A stretch of 64,000 nucleotides of DNA from Sipunculus nudus (taxonomy: Eukaryota > Annelida > Sipuncula > Golfingiida > Sipunculidae), in assembly GCA_026874595.1 (NCBI GenBank), contig CM049309.1:54596079-54660078 (forward strand), read 5' to 3'. Shown one piece after another: positions 1-12,629 of the stretch (within the stretch, counting starts at the first letter, position 1; the number at the start of each line of letters is the position of its first letter). Under the pieces are notes generated by a model. That model had not been told where the DNA came from. It saw only the letters and a program-made list of their open reading frames with translations, and did no database searches. The position numbers were made by a program, and so were the translations under genes.

Positions 1-1974
1 CTGATGTCTCTTTAGTGAATCATTGACCTGGAATGAAATATGAAATTGTAAATCTAGTGCATTCATTTTATGTGTGGTCTGTAAAACTGCTGTTTTTGCA
101 GGAAAAGATTAAGAAATTACGCTCTATATTTCCTCTATATTAGAGAATCAAGTTGACAAATAAATACATAACCTTGCAGTATTACTGTCTGATGCAGAAC
201 ACAGAATCATTGCTTTAGATTTAAAAGAAACACATGATCTACCTTTGATGTTTGCCCTAAGACACATGAAATTCACAAGAGATCACTATGTTTTACGTCT
301 CACTGCTACATAATATGTTATGTTATATTTCCCGATCACAACCGTTAAGCAAAGGTAACTTGATAAATACACATGTCCGGTGCGTTTAAACTTAGATATT
401 TTTCAGCGTTTTGTATATATTTTGGTCACTTTCTTGATAGCTTTGAAGTCCTGAATTAATTACCAGAATTGCCGGAATATTGACGCCTTAGCGAACCAGT
501 TACTTAAACCATACCTGCCATGAAGGGCTTCCGTTTCGAGGCGCTGTTCAGCTGAAAAGCACATGGTACAAGAGAGGCAGGCTGGCATATGACGTGCTCG
601 ACTAGTTTCGTCAATCAAATGGTGGATGGTAACGGTGGATACGCAATGAAGGAAGGTTCCTAACTTGTGTCACATTCCTCGGAGAACAAGGTATAAATCA
701 ATGAAAATAAAAAGCTGGGTTTTCATTGGAAGGGATGTTTCCAGTGGTATGAAAAAAGTCACAGATTGAACGATATGAATCTGAAGACGTGCAATGTGGA
801 AGGCAGATGAATTTAAGGAAATTGTGAACTTTCAACAGTTAGAAACTTCACTGGAACGTATTATTGTTTCTATTTTTAGTTATTTGTATGTGTGCGTGTG
901 TTTATGTGTTAATTTTATTTGAGTTTACAGCAAGCTATTCCTCTGGCTTATTTGTAGAATTTATGCGATTTCTGGCTCACTCTGGCTTTTCTGCGTAAAT
1001 GTTAATGAACTGCAAATAATTCCAGGCTGAGAAAGGTTCACATAACGCGTCTGGGACGGGTGTATGGGATTATTTGTCAACAAGCTGTTAGGAAAGAGGG
1101 GTAGATGTCCTCATGTTGACAAACAAAAACACAATGTATAACCGAAGATAGATGATTGCATATGTGCGGAAGTGGAAAGGTCACCAGATGCAAAACGCTA
1201 TTTACAAAACTCTGGTTTGTCAAAGGTAGTAGTTTTATGTGTTTTGATTACAACCTATTTGGCGCATCCCCCCCCCCCCCCCCCCAACCCCAATATCCAA
1301 GTGTAGAGAAACTAAGGAAGCTTTTTTTTTTAGAAATGATTATATTTATAAATCTCATAAAATTGTTCACTATGCACCCGGAAACATTCATTTTTAAACA
1401 ATAAAGATACATATTTTAATGCCTCTTCGATAGTTTATATTCACATTGAGAGAATTTGCATCCTGGTTTCACCACCACTGCGCTTTCAGTGTTTTGAGAC
1501 TTGGATCACGTGAGGATCCCATTCACACAATCATATCTGTTTTAAATAACTGTTTGACGTGCGTCGTTTGTTATGCACCAGATGATTTATGTCCAGTTGT
1601 GACATTGTAGAAAGCAGCTCAGTTGTGTCAGGATAGTGAAACCAGGTTAAATGGACCTGTGTTTGGATCGTCACACGAGGGAGAATGCGGTCCACTTTTG
1701 CCAAGATATTATGAGAGGATGAAAGCAGTTCCCTTTTATCCCGAAAGTTACATTATAGAACATGTAAATGCAGTTCACTTATTCTCGGCAATAACACACA
1801 CACACACAAATATCTGTGTGTCCTCTAAACAGGACAACCTACTTATCCCGACAAAAATTTCAAGTCCCTGGGAGTGTCCTGTATAGAGCCAAGAGTTTGT
1901 CCTATAACTTTATAGGTTCTATGAATGTTACTGATATATAGTAGGGGGCGGGGGGGGGGGGGGGGGGGGGGTTA
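1..1974. other. AT-rich DNA, no supported gene
   Basis: No reading frame here looks like a protein-coding gene. A run of 18 C lies at 1268-1285 and a run of 22 G at 1950-1971. A short (CA)n stretch is at about 1795-1808. On the minus strand, 515-551 has a good acceptor (TGCTTTTCAG) and a good donor (GGCAG then GTATGG) around 37 bases, but nothing nearby supports it as part of a gene. Coding sequence of a gene running off the left edge cannot be excluded. Confidence 0.4.
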
Positions 1975-2310
1975 TAGTCTTATATCAACGACGAAGTCAG
2001 TCTCATCCGACTTTATTTTACACTTTGCCTTCTTGGTCTTTCGGGCCTGTTCATTCTTGTAGCTTTTCTCATCTCCCTGGGTAGCATACACCAAGCAGCA
2101 GCACACGACGTTAGAAGGTTATGCGTTCTACATTTGCCTGATACCCATGTTTGAACAGTATCCATTCACTCCTGGATGAAGAGAGCGCATCCTTGTGGTA
2201 AAGACTTTGGCTAGGAGTCTAAGCGCGGAAAGCAGTCAGATCGGAACGCGAACCCCCAGTCTGACGGTCACGAGTTCAGCGCACTTTCCACTACGCCTAC
2301 ACGCTCCACA
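1975..2310 (-). repeat. tRNA-derived SINE
   Basis: Read on the minus strand, this starts with a Pol III promoter-like head. An A-box-like TAGGCGTAGTGG lies at 2299-2288, followed at tRNA spacing by a B-box-like GGTTCGCGTTCC near 2252-2241. A body of about 250 bases follows with no homology I can name. Spacing and order fit a tRNA-derived SINE. The ends are approximate and no target-site duplication was confirmed. Confidence 0.5.
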
Positions 2311-2319
2311 ATGCTATAT

Positions 2320-3345
2320 TCACTATAAAATTATTGCTATAATAATACAAATATGCATCCGTAATTTTGAAGAAATTAAAAAAAAAAAAAACAAGGTAGC
2401 TCACGACTGGCGGCATCGGGCATACCAGTTTACAGCCAGTATCATGGGATCAAATTTGTAAAATGATAATTATGTAGAACGTTACCATGAAAAGACCATC
2501 GGTCGTTGTGATCTTTATATAATATTAGCTAGCCGCTATAGCTGGGCTAGGTATTTTTAACTGCGGGGTCCCCTATTGTTGTTTATGAATATATAACGAT
2601 ACATATAACTGTGTGAGTTATTTGGTGAACCATGTTACTCCTTATATTTTCTTTACAATTAACAAGAGCAAACTGTCACTAACCAATGGATGATTTCATG
2701 CAGGCATGGCGTTGCTCTTAGTACTGACAAGCGTTTTTTACAGCTACCGGCCAATCCTGAATGAATAACGGAGGACATATGAAATAAACTACGATGTCAG
2801 TAATATCTCTAGATTGTAATTTTCCATGCACCATCGGCCGACTCGCGCTGGTTGAGGAGTTGTATCCATGACTAATACATGGTTTCGCGCGATATCTGTC
2901 CGCCTTGCGGGATCTTACTTTGTACACTACACGCCGGACCAGAAAGTTTGTCCGTTATCCGGGAAAGTGAGTTGTCCGATTTCCTGTGTTTGCGATAAAC
3001 ATTGAATATAGGTAAGTTTGAATGGACTTAGATTTAGAGTCCGCATAAGTGAGTTGTCCGCAATAGTGAGTTGTCCGCAGGAAGGAATTTCACTATATAT
3101 ATGCAGAAAAAAAGCGAACCACTTTGTTACCTTGACGGACTTTATGAGTGTAAAGCATAATTAACTAAAATATTTAATATTTATGTCCATCCGGAAAGTC
3201 ACGTAAACTTATCTGTAAAAACTAATGAATATCTTGAAAACGGTTCACATAAAGAGGTCAATTTGTTGTGTTCTTTAAATAACCTTTCCAGGTAGATCAA
3301 CAGATGATGCTCGACTCATTGCCCTTTGTATAACCTCAGGATAAT
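2320..3345. other. intergenic, no supported gene
   Basis: AT-rich sequence with an A-run near 2380. The phrase 'gtgagttgtccg' recurs at 2966, 3048 and 3066, suggesting a small degenerate repeat. No exon-like segment with splice sites was recognised. Confidence 0.35.
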
Positions 3346-3645
3346 TGCCTCCGCCAAGAGAGGGTGCGTTCCTTCCCTTCCGTATGTGTGTGTCTGTGTT
3401 TACAACATAACTCCGGCAATCATGAACGGAATCTCATGAAATTTTTAGGGCTCCTCGGGATTAGGCCAATGAAGGACCGATCAGATTTTGGTGTGGGTCC
3501 GGATAATGATTCGATACAAGGAGGACTTCCAGGAATATTCACAAATGTGCAGTTACATATGCCGATTGAACATGGGTATATGGCCGGAATAAGTGAATGC
3601 AAACACCTGTTGGGGGAACATATGCACAAGTGAGCCTGGAAAAAA
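3346..3645 (+). repeat. dispersed repeat of the 'cctccgccaag' type
   Basis: It begins CCTCCGCCAAG and continues with a T/G-rich stretch, then text on the pattern 'aactccggcaatcatgaacgg..atgaaatttt' and 'ggaccgatcagattttggtgtgggtccgg'. I recognise this as a repeat common in many marine animals, from general memory of the sequence type. A reversed, diverged relative is at 8215-8420. The open frames across it are incidental. Confidence 0.5.
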
Positions 3646-3850
3646 GTGATAACACGGTATTATCTTTTTTATGATTGGGTCGTCTGACCCGACTTCTTCG
3701 TAGGATCTCTATGAACATTGAATATATGAAGACTTAATTATAAATAGGAATTAAAGCGCCTGTGGTTGTTCATTTAAACGTTGAAGAATAATACGACACA
3801 AAATTGAAAATTATATTAAAATTGAAACAAAAATATTTAGAAAAAAAATA

Positions 3851-3856
3851 TTTATT
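3851..3856 (-). promoter_or_regulatory. possible polyadenylation signal of the receptor gene
   Basis: AATAAA on the minus strand, 209 bases past the receptor stop codon. It lies in an AT-rich tract where chance matches are frequent. Confidence 0.3.
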
Positions 3857-4064
3857 TTGTTTTAAACATTTACGCGTACGTTTGTCGGGATGACATAATC
3901 AATATTTAAGATTTTTTTTCAACGAGTACTAAAATCATATTGAAAACGTTCTATGAGAATTCATTCATAAATATTAAATATAAAATAATAGATATATAAA
4001 AATACTCTCCATACACATACTAGTCACTTACATACACATCGCGAATTTTACGTTTCTCATTCTA

Positions 4065-5168
4065 CTAAATTTCACTTTCTCTACTTATAATAAAACTTAG
4101 TGATGTATCTGCTTTGGAAGTCCAACAAAAACAGCATATTTTAAACAGTTCTTTTCGGAATCGGGAAGCTCCGCAGCAATACAGGAAGAAATTCACAGCA
4201 TGGTTACAGAACATCATCAGGGCTGTGATCGTATATGCTAGTGTCTTGACAGCTTCCTCGTGTCTATTGCTTGGAAACCAGTATTTTTCCACAATCAACA
4301 TGACTGCAACAGGACCGGTTAAGATAATAAATGCGAATGTTACCAGTAACAACATTACAGTTATTTGGGTTTGTGTGCGCGTGACCTTTGAAGAATCACT
4401 GCTTTTCTCAGTGATTTTGCAATGTTTCTTCGTTGCTTTCTTTAGTTTGTAAAGCATGAGGAAATTCAAAATGATGAGCGATAAAATAGGTATGAACGAA
4501 TAGAGTGCCGCGTCAATCCAAGGCCAAACACGCAGGTGAAAAATATTGAACTTTGAACTGTACATCACAAGAGATCGCTCCATGCATGTTGAATAACCGG
4601 TGGCAGGATTCGTGACGTCAGGTCGCGTGAATAAGTGGTTTATGTTCAGTCCCAAAATGGCGACAGTTATGCAGACGATAGTGATCCGGGCTCTTTTCAG
4701 TGTACACCAGGACGAGGCTTTAAGAGGAAACCATACTGCCAGGAACTTTTCTGCTGTCATGGCAACTAAAAGAATAACGGAAGTGTGAATGGAGAAATAA
4801 AACATGACTAAAATGACCCGACATGCCCAAGGCTGGTTAAGTAGCGAGGGGGTCACGACAATTCGTAAATAGAATATTATGAAAATGCCAGTTGTGAGCA
4901 GATCGCACGCAGCTACTCCTGTCATATACGCACAAGTTGTAACATTGCGCATGCATCGTCGGTTCATAACGACCAGATTAAGTATACCCCCTATTACTCC
5001 TGTGATGCAGATAACAGGTTGAAAATAATGTCTCAAAGCCTCGCTCACTTTTTCTTCTACAAGCCCCAGCTCTGGTGGTTCACTCGAATTTGCCGTGAAT
5101 CTGTCTGACAGAGAGTGAACAAATCCACTTGCTGAGTCCGGTGACTCTCTTGTCACGTTGGTGCACAT
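4065..5168 (-). CDS. rhodopsin-family GPCR, peptide-receptor-like
   Basis: A single uninterrupted frame of 367 codons encodes a class A seven-transmembrane receptor at the plasma membrane. Seven hydrophobic segments lie at about residues 50-70, 77-101, 117-139, 160-178, 216-240, 268-293 and 308-332. The N-terminus has glycosylation sites at N4 and N27. TM1 has the GxxxN signature (N64), TM2 has CDLL (D89), and C116 with C195 would form the usual loop disulfide. The DRY motif is replaced by EKF (140-142). TM7 has NHAVNFFLYC instead of NPxxY, as in lophotrochozoan FMRFamide/thyroliberin-type orphan receptors. A basic third loop and a short Cys-rich tail follow. The acceptor TTCTGTTGTAG just upstream, with exon start at 5216, suggests a 5'UTR intron. 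The ligand cannot be told from the sequence. Confidence 0.9.
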   Translation of the reverse strand: MCTNVTRESPDSASGFVHSLSDRFTANSSEPPELGLVEEKVSEALRHYFQPVICITGVIGGILNLVVMNRRCMRNVTTCAYMTGVAACDLLTTGIFIIFYLRIVVTPSLLNQPWACRVILVMFYFSIHTSVILLVAMTAEKFLAVWFPLKASSWCTLKRARITIVCITVAILGLNINHLFTRPDVTNPATGYSTCMERSLVMYSSKFNIFHLRVWPWIDAALYSFIPILSLIILNFLMLYKLKKATKKHCKITEKSSDSSKVTRTQTQITVMLLLVTFAFIILTGPVAVMLIVEKYWFPSNRHEEAVKTLAYTITALMMFCNHAVNFFLYCCGASRFRKELFKICCFCWTSKADTSLSFIISRESEI

Positions 5169-5216
5169 TTTGTAGATTTTTTCTAGTCCTCAGTTTGTGT
5201 TACACGGGAAACAATA
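5169..5216 (-). other. probable 5'UTR part of the receptor exon
   Basis: On the minus strand a pyrimidine-rich acceptor ending TTCTGTTGTAG is followed by 48 bases and then the receptor ATG. This fits the usual layout of an intronless coding region preceded by a 5'UTR intron. The upstream exon is uncertain; see 5990-6120. Confidence 0.4.
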
Positions 5217-7015
5217 CTACAACAGAAATCAAATATATACATGAATTGTAAGGGGTCAGACAGGTGGTATTTGTGCGTTTGTGTGTTGTTAACTCATGAG
5301 GGATAATCATAACCATGTCACTTTTACAAATGGCTACCCGGAGAATAAGTGTACACACATATTATATATATATGTGTGTCAATATGTTGATATTTTTGGA
5401 TATACACAGCAACTAAATACAAAAGTCCCCTTGTTTCGATCATATTCGCATACAGTTATGGACAGTGTGGTAATGATATACAATCCTGAATGACACTTCA
5501 CTCTTAAACAGTTGTGGACTCATATTATCTGCAGTTACATAATTTTAGTATCATTACATTGCTACCAGAGGGCTGTGCCATCGGTAAGTCAAGGTAATTA
5601 TGAAATGTTCAATAACAATACAGTTCGCAATACTTGCAGACGAATTGAAGAAACGTGTGCTCTAGACGCATGGATGATATATCTCAGTGAATGTTCATAC
5701 CCCGTTCTGCAAGACACGCGAGCCCTATAATACTTCACCTGTTTCTTACACTCAGGAGTTATAATTGGTCTTATTGTCGCCATAGGTCATATAAACCGTG
5801 AGATGAATGCTGAAAGCAAAGGATGAACACAATGATTTAAAGCATATGAAATTTAGAACCAAAAGCTTTGAAAGACTGCTTCATGAACAATCGGAAAAAA
5901 AATATTTTTCACGTTCGGCCCCCACTCAGGGTGAGCGCTGTGTAGTCCAGCTGATTGGTTGACAATGCCCGACGGTCGGGGGCACTCACAAACGCTGCGC
6001 CTTGTCAGGATGGGGTTGATAAACACTCAGAACTCGCAGGTGCGATGCATCCAGCTTTGGTAAAGCATGGATAATCTTGTGCCCCATCCTGGTCACGGAG
6101 TCCGAAATCGGGATACAATTCTGCATATGTACAGAGTACCTCCAGCAACATAAAAAAGTCTTGTTAAGTAATAGTACTTTATTTGTATCCGTACTTTCAA
6201 TTGTAAACATGCGCATGATTAAATTCCCTCCGGCATAGCCGTCAAATTCACTCAATCCATATATGTTAACCATATTTGTGACTAAGATGTCCACCTTCAT
6301 ATGCATGAGAATCGCTTCCTTTCCGTGATGTTGTGGTTAATTCTACGATATCAATAGAGTAAAAAATAAATCATCTTTACCTTTTACTTTTACATTTACA
6401 CATTAGTTTCGAGATGCCACGGGATGGGCTTGTATTTTGTTTCTCTCTTTTAGCTTCACGTTTCTCTCGCTGTACCAGAGAGTGCCCACTACTGATGTTG
6501 TCGTGTCTACGATTAACTGAGAGCGGGCACTAAACCAGACCGCTCGCTCAGTTGTGAAGTGAACTTACTCACTTTGACACGTTCCAGTCTGCCCCTGTCA
6601 GTTTACACGGACAATCGTATTTGCTAACAAGGACAAACATGCCATTTTCCGTGTTAATGGATTTCATATTTACTTTTACGTATATGTTATGCATGGCTGA
6701 TCATATTTGACAGAAGCCGTTTATTTTAATGTACATTTACAATTCGTCATTTTCAAAGCTATCGTCTTTAGAACAGTTAGTTATTATGAGTGATGGTTCA
6801 TAGCCATTAATCCAATATGTTAAGCTATGGGTGAACAGGAGGGGGCCATCAAACAGGCATTTGTACATATAATCATGATATACAGGCCGTGCACAAAGCC
6901 TTAAAAAGTATCTGCATTAAATGGCTTTATACATTTTACGTACAGCTTTACGAAGCAAGCAGAATCGCATATGCCAATACAAAGGGCCAGTTTAATTAAT
7001 GATACCAGTTATGAC
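5217..7015. other. upstream region of the receptor gene, with a possible 5' exon
   Basis: No independent gene is evident. On the minus strand 5990-6120 is flanked by an acceptor (ACATATGCAG) and a consensus donor (GTGAGT). It is less AT-rich than its surroundings and could be a 5' non-coding exon of the receptor. The open frame through it (5986-6306) resembles no family I know. The rest is AT-rich. Confidence 0.3.
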
Positions 7016-7329
7016 CAATGATACAGCACTCGAGTCCGGAATCGAGTCCACTTTTCTAGGGACTCATACTTGGACGTGAAGGTTCTGGACTCGGACAAGG
7101 AGGTAAGGAGTCCATCTTGAGTCCAGAAGAAAAAAAAAGCTCTGTCACATACTATAAAGACATACTATACATACGCGAAGTACCAACATAATATTATGTA
7201 AATTAGGCACTGATTTCTCTCTAGTCCTTACCTCCAAGTCCAGAACCTTCAATCCAATTCAAAGTCCGTAGAAAAGTAGACTCGAGTGCGGACTCGAGAC
7301 CAAGTCTGGACCCGAGCCCTACATCACTG
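7016..7329. mobile_element. fold-back MITE, hAT-like ends
   Basis: The two halves are long imperfect inverted repeats. 7016-7110 and the complement of 7215-7329 share blocks such as 'aaggttctggactcgg/tt', 'ggaggtaagga' and 'acttttcta'. The tips read CAATGATACAG and, reversed, CAGTGATGTAG, close to hAT-type termini. There is no coding capacity. A clean target duplication was not found. Confidence 0.6.
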
Positions 7330-7628
7330 GTTGACATAGACCACATGCCGGACCGATATAACCCCTATAACCCGGTCGTTATAGGTATACCAGTGACCTT
7401 GGGTCCGGTTGATAAAATGGGTGGTCAGTTGATAATGTGCAATACAATAACCATACATACTTTGTATCGGTCTTTCCAAATACAAATCAGTATATAAATG
7501 ATTTGAAACGTCTAATATTGTTTTTAATTTTCATCGTCAGGCAACAATTCTAAATACTAGTATTTGAGCAACCTGAATAAAAATGTGGCAAACATCAAGT
7601 AAAATTTTGAGGTATAACACCCCCCTAC

Positions 7629-7647
7629 ACTCTCTCCCTCTCTCTCT

Positions 7648-7724
<77 letters not shown>
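7629..7724. repeat. compound (CT)n-(TA)n microsatellite
   Basis: About 60 bases of CT repeat pass directly into about 34 bases of TA repeat. Surrounding bases up to 8214 are AT-rich and hold no supported gene. Confidence 0.9.
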
Positions 7725-7727
<3 letters not shown>

Positions 7728-8214
7728 TCGTTAAAGCACTCTGACAGTCATTCTGATTCTTTGACATATTCTACTATATATGTCATCATGTTTTGGGGAA
7801 TGTTGACTGGAATATTCACGATAAAAATAAAGTCGGGTAAAGCTTAGGCACAGATTCTATTAATAAAAAGGCAACAAAAGTAATTCATTATGTCCAGAAT
7901 GATTGAGACCATTTACATAATTACATTTGTAAAATATCAGCCCCACTGACGGATAGGCAGATAGTTAGATGCAAAAAAAAGAGTATCAACTTCAAACGTT
8001 GCCGATCAGATTATGTCAACAAAACACACTAATAATGAAACTTGCTGAAACAGAGAGAAAGAGATCTGCCTCTGCAGAGTGGGTCGTGATCTATCAGGGC
8101 AAAGAAAAGGGTCAAGAATGTACTGAAATATACACTTTGGATGTACCGAACAACAATTTAACGCCATTTTTCTCTTCCGTGTCTGATGAAATAGTCAATA
8201 CCCCGTAAAAGCAT

Positions 8215-8420
8215 GGCATTCAATGGAGCGCATACCTGTGCCAGGGCAAAAACTGTCCTGTTGGATTGGCCCCTCTATCTGGGTCCGCACAAAAATTTAA
8301 TGATTTCGCCAAAACTTTCATAGAATCATGTCACAGAAAAATTTCAGTTGTTTTAGCCTGCACCTGTTAACAGGCAAATAAACCAACAAACCGACACCGG
8401 TGAAACATAACCTCCTCGGC
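8215..8420 (-). repeat. dispersed repeat, reversed relative of 3346-3645
   Basis: On the minus strand it starts GCCGAGGAGGTTATGTTTCA and continues with 'tcggtttgttggttt' and a 'gtgcggacccag' block, the same plan as the repeat at 3346 (CCTCCGCCAAG start, 'gtgggtccgg' block). It is diverged and non-coding. Confidence 0.5.
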
Positions 8421-8443
8421 TGTGGTAATATTTTTTTCTAAAC

Positions 8444-8446
<3 letters not shown>

Positions 8447-8494
<48 letters not shown>
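8447..8494. repeat. (TA)n microsatellite
   Basis: Roughly 48 bases of TA repeat with one interruption. Confidence 0.85.
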
Positions 8495-8918
8495 TTCTGA
8501 TAATTGTCTAGTTTTCAATAGAAATCCTAACCCCTTATTATATAATAATAATATTCCTTAATATTGCAAGAGGAAATATGTAAAACCGACTAACTTGATT
8601 TATAGAAATAGAATACATATATCATCATAATCACATTCCTCGCATTTGGTGAGCCTGACAGTGAACAGCGTATTATCTACAGGTAGAAAAAAACTTCCAT
8701 CTTAATACTTTAGTCAGTGGAGATGTTATTAATTGCTTAATAAATTCTATTGATGTAACAGTATGTTTTTACAGACATTTATACTTGAAATGCACACTTA
8801 CAGTTACATCAAGCTTCGAGAGAATACATTATTATCTTAAACCTGCTTCCATATGTGGTACGTTTATAGTATCCTCAGTCAAATGAGCCAAAAAAGGTCA
8901 AAAGGTTTATTACTTCAC

Positions 8919-9243
8919 CAGGGGCCTGTTGCAATAACAGTTTACTGGACTTAAGCCCAGTTGGGGGCCGTAATACCATGATTACAATTGTGACGTCATA
9001 ATGGTTACCATGGTGACACACAGATGCCCCTGGGCTTAAGTAACCTACATGACTTAAGTCACCTTATTGCAACACACCCCAGGGGCCTGTTGCATTAACA
9101 TTTTACTGGACTTAAGCCCAGTTGGGGGCCTAAATACCATGATTACAATTGTGACGTCATAATGGTTACCATGGTGACACACAGATGCCCCTGGGCTTAA
9201 GTCACCTACATGACTTAAGTCACCTTATTGCAACACACCCCAG
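8919..9243. mobile_element. tandem pair of ~162-bp palindromic MITEs
   Basis: Two nearly identical copies (about 8919-9081 and 9080-9243) abut and share their junction bases. Each begins CAGGGGCCTGTTGCA and ends TTGCAACACACCCC, so the tips are inverted. Inside, ACTTAAGCCCAG near the start is answered by CTGGGCTTAAGT near the end. The copies differ at only a few positions, so the doubling is recent. There is no coding capacity. Confidence 0.75.
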
Positions 9244-9750
9244 GAGCCTAAGTTATACTAAGAGGGGTGTTGTTGCAATAGGTGTCAAGAAATGTCCCCC
9301 CCCCACCAGCACACAACAAATGTACAAACATTCAGTCTACCGCCTACAGGGGCGTCAATTAATATAGGGGGAATGGGGTAAATATACCCCACCCCCACAC
9401 TTTTTGGCAAGGGGAGATGGTCAATGTAATCAAATCCCCCCCACCTTTTCAGAGAATAATATATTGCAAATGGAATGTATTAATAAATAGAATTATAGTC
9501 TTTGGTTTCATTTATCAGCTTAATTTGAAATATCATACCTAAACCTGGTTTAGAATTAACTTATGCTGGAAATATGATACCTTATTTTCTAATAACTTTA
9601 TACTTAATTGTGATTTTTGTTAAATGTGATTAAATATATATAAAATATATAACTCTGAAGATTAAACAACACTGTTAATACACAACAGTGTTTCACGGGA
9701 TGCGACCCGATCATCAGGTGAATGTGGTTAGAATGAAGCTAACGGCGTGG

Positions 9751-9810
<60 letters not shown>

Positions 9811-11854
9811 CAGTGTGAATTGGTTAATTAATTGATTTGTTCAGTAGTGAATATGCACCACGCTTAGTTACACGTAACTTTAAATATCTGAGTGTAATTA
9901 AGTGTGACAATGAACATTCATGTATTAATAATTCGGTTGTTAGTGGGCCTGCTTGCTATATTAACGGATTCAGCCAAATCATTATACGTGTGTGTACGTG
10001 TAAAATTGAATGGAACGTTATGTGGATTCACATATTTAAGATGAACCATCAAATCGCCGTGGCCTAAAAAATATACGAATTCATATTAATTTATTGTCAA
10101 GAATGTTATTTATATATTTAAAATTCAAATGCCGTTGTCTTCAGTTGATCTGGATGATTTGTTTTTAATACATTGACTAAGGATCGTTGAACTTCATTAT
10201 ATTGTGAATTTATCAAACAGGGAGATTTCCCCGTCGCATAGGTAAAGCAATCAAGGGAATCGGATTTAAGCGAGGCCATATTGAACAAACTATCACATAA
10301 AATTGAAATATATTTATCATCACTGCCCTTTATCATTCTTTCTAGATTTATATATAAATTTAATTATACGTAATACTTAAATACACATATCATTAACGCA
10401 AACACAAAATATCAAGCTCATACACACATCATCACACACACACGCCCCCCCCCCCCCCCACACACACACACGCACATACACACAGATGCCGGCCTACCAG
10501 AATTTCTTGCACCCTGTACGTCACTCCGTGGCCCTGTGTGCGTCTGTAGGTGACTTAAATCAGATTTTTTGGACGATCGGTTTTGCAGATGCTGGGCAAT
10601 TTTTTTACGGTGTAATTAACATCTTCCTTTTTCCATTTCATTCGGAAAATTGTGTCCAGTTATGCACATAATGATCTCTGTCACCATGAAAAACTATAAG
10701 CTCGAGTTGGATCATTTACTCAGAGCAAACAGAGATATATGTACATGTACAAACGAACTGGGGCGAGACTCGTTCTGGATCATTCGAAGGATTATGTTGA
10801 TTATGACATAATAGTCTGCCCAGCATTGTACAACCCCCGTAATGCTCCCGCATCAATGTACCTTAACATGGTTTTATATATTAATTAGCAGGTTTCATGT
10901 GGTGTTCCAATTCGTGACTCTTTGTGCTTCTCGAGTAACCGAGTACTGTAAATCTAGGGTCTGAATTGTTTTGCACGATCAATAAATTGCCAGTATATAA
11001 TAATGCTGCAAATGGTAAAGGCTAAAAGCCAATTTTGCCCGCCACTAGATTGTGCTCGTGTCACGAAATATAAATGGAACTTCAAGCACCTGATGACATG
11101 TTTAACAGATGACCTAATTCAACAAATATTTACGTTGTCTGATTTCGGACACAGAAATAAATAATAATATAGATAACAACTCGAGATAAATTTCACAGAG
11201 GAAAAGTCCTCGTTGAAGTTGTAACAACCATTTAATGCCTAGATCGCGAAAAGTTAAACGAATGAATACTTCATAAGATTTACTTCAAAATATAACGGTG
11301 TCTGTCATTTTTTCTATTCTTTCTAAAACCGTAAGCTTACTCCTGTACACAAGTGAATAAAAAAGCTTGAACCGGGTGCTATCAGAGTCGCAAAACGTAA
11401 TCAGCGCGCACGACACCTGGTGGCCGTACCGCGCAACTTTACAAGTCAAGATTTATCAAGCTTCTAACCGATGTTTCTTCCGTGTTTCTTCTCTCATTTT
11501 TTTCGGCCTCGTTTTGGAACTGTCACGCGTTATTTAAAAAAAAAAACTTCGTCCCGCATGCAATGCAATCGGTAGGTTTCGACAATGGCAGTTTCGGAAC
11601 ATTTTCCATATTAGGTTGTAGAAGATCAGCCAGTTGAGGCAACTGAATAATGTATCCTGCATACTTTTCAGTGGGTTTTCACAAATCTTAGGAATAGTGT
11701 TAGTGCTGTACTGATTTACTCGATAAAGGTATTTTGCATTACCTTTAAAAGGAATTCTTTTTCCACCATCGAGGGTGTTACATGTCTGTAGTAGTCCCTC
11801 TCTCTCAAGTTTCTCATCGACCTTCTCTTTCAAGTTAAATTTTTCAAGCATACG

Positions 11855-11915
<61 letters not shown>

Positions 11916-12620
11916 ATATAAATTATGTAATTTTTTATTGATGTAATGTACCTAAGGGATAATCCATTACAACTTTATATGGATAAATTTAATAGTTTTT
12001 GTTGAAATGAGTCTTTACTGTTTTGATGTAAGTCACTTTGTTTATCCCGGCTGAGAGCTGGTTTTTGGCGCCGTCTTGGTTATGGCCCGTTATGCTTGAA
12101 TTTGAAGCAATCACGTAGTTGATAAACCCTGACCCATTCCTCTGGGCTTGTACTGATGTATTTGCTGCCCTTCCGAAGGTATTTGTTTACGCTCTTAACA
12201 TGGCTGTTACACATGTTTGGGAATGGAAAAAGGTTGTTTTTGGAACTGCGAGTGCGCTGTTGAGACGCTTGTGTGCACGAGGAGTCTGTGAGTCTGAACG
12301 TCTCACTGAGAGATTCAGGCACAAAGATACTTTTCTAATGAATGTATTGTTCCGCCCTTTGCAATGTATATATTCATTGGTATATGTAATATACCTGCTT
12401 ATAGCTTTCATTTAAAATTATTAGGTGAATGTATATTTTGAAATGATGTGGATATCCTTCTTCAGCTTTGTCAAACTAAATAAATATAGAATGAAATAAT
12501 CTAGCTTTGAATGTTTACACAAATAAACCACTCTCTCTCAAAAAAGAACTCCATACTGAACAAGTATTAGCTCAAAACATACATCTTATGGTATATTTGC
12601 ATTTATTATTGTAATTTTTT
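9244..12620. other. AT-rich intergenic DNA with simple repeats
   Basis: Contains (TA)n tracts at about 9751-9807 and 11857-11910, a run of 15 C at 10445-10459 within a CA-rich stretch, and otherwise AT-rich unique sequence. An open frame on the minus strand at 11534-11851 (105 codons) has a plausible composition but no recognisable motif or clear splice sites, so I do not call it a gene. Confidence 0.4.
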
Positions 12621-12629
12621 TTACATTTA

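Noticed and set aside
2238-2299. A genuine tRNA gene at 2.2-2.3 kb
   Set aside because: A-box and B-box words are present but no cloverleaf with paired acceptor stem could be drawn; better as a SINE head.
5986-6306. 106-codon minus-strand frame as a separate gene
   Set aside because: No family match. The better explanation is a 5'UTR exon of the receptor at 5990-6120, itself only tentative.
11534-11851. 105-codon minus-strand frame as a possible gene
   Set aside because: No recognisable motif, no clear splice sites, ends in an A/T run; left as unassigned.
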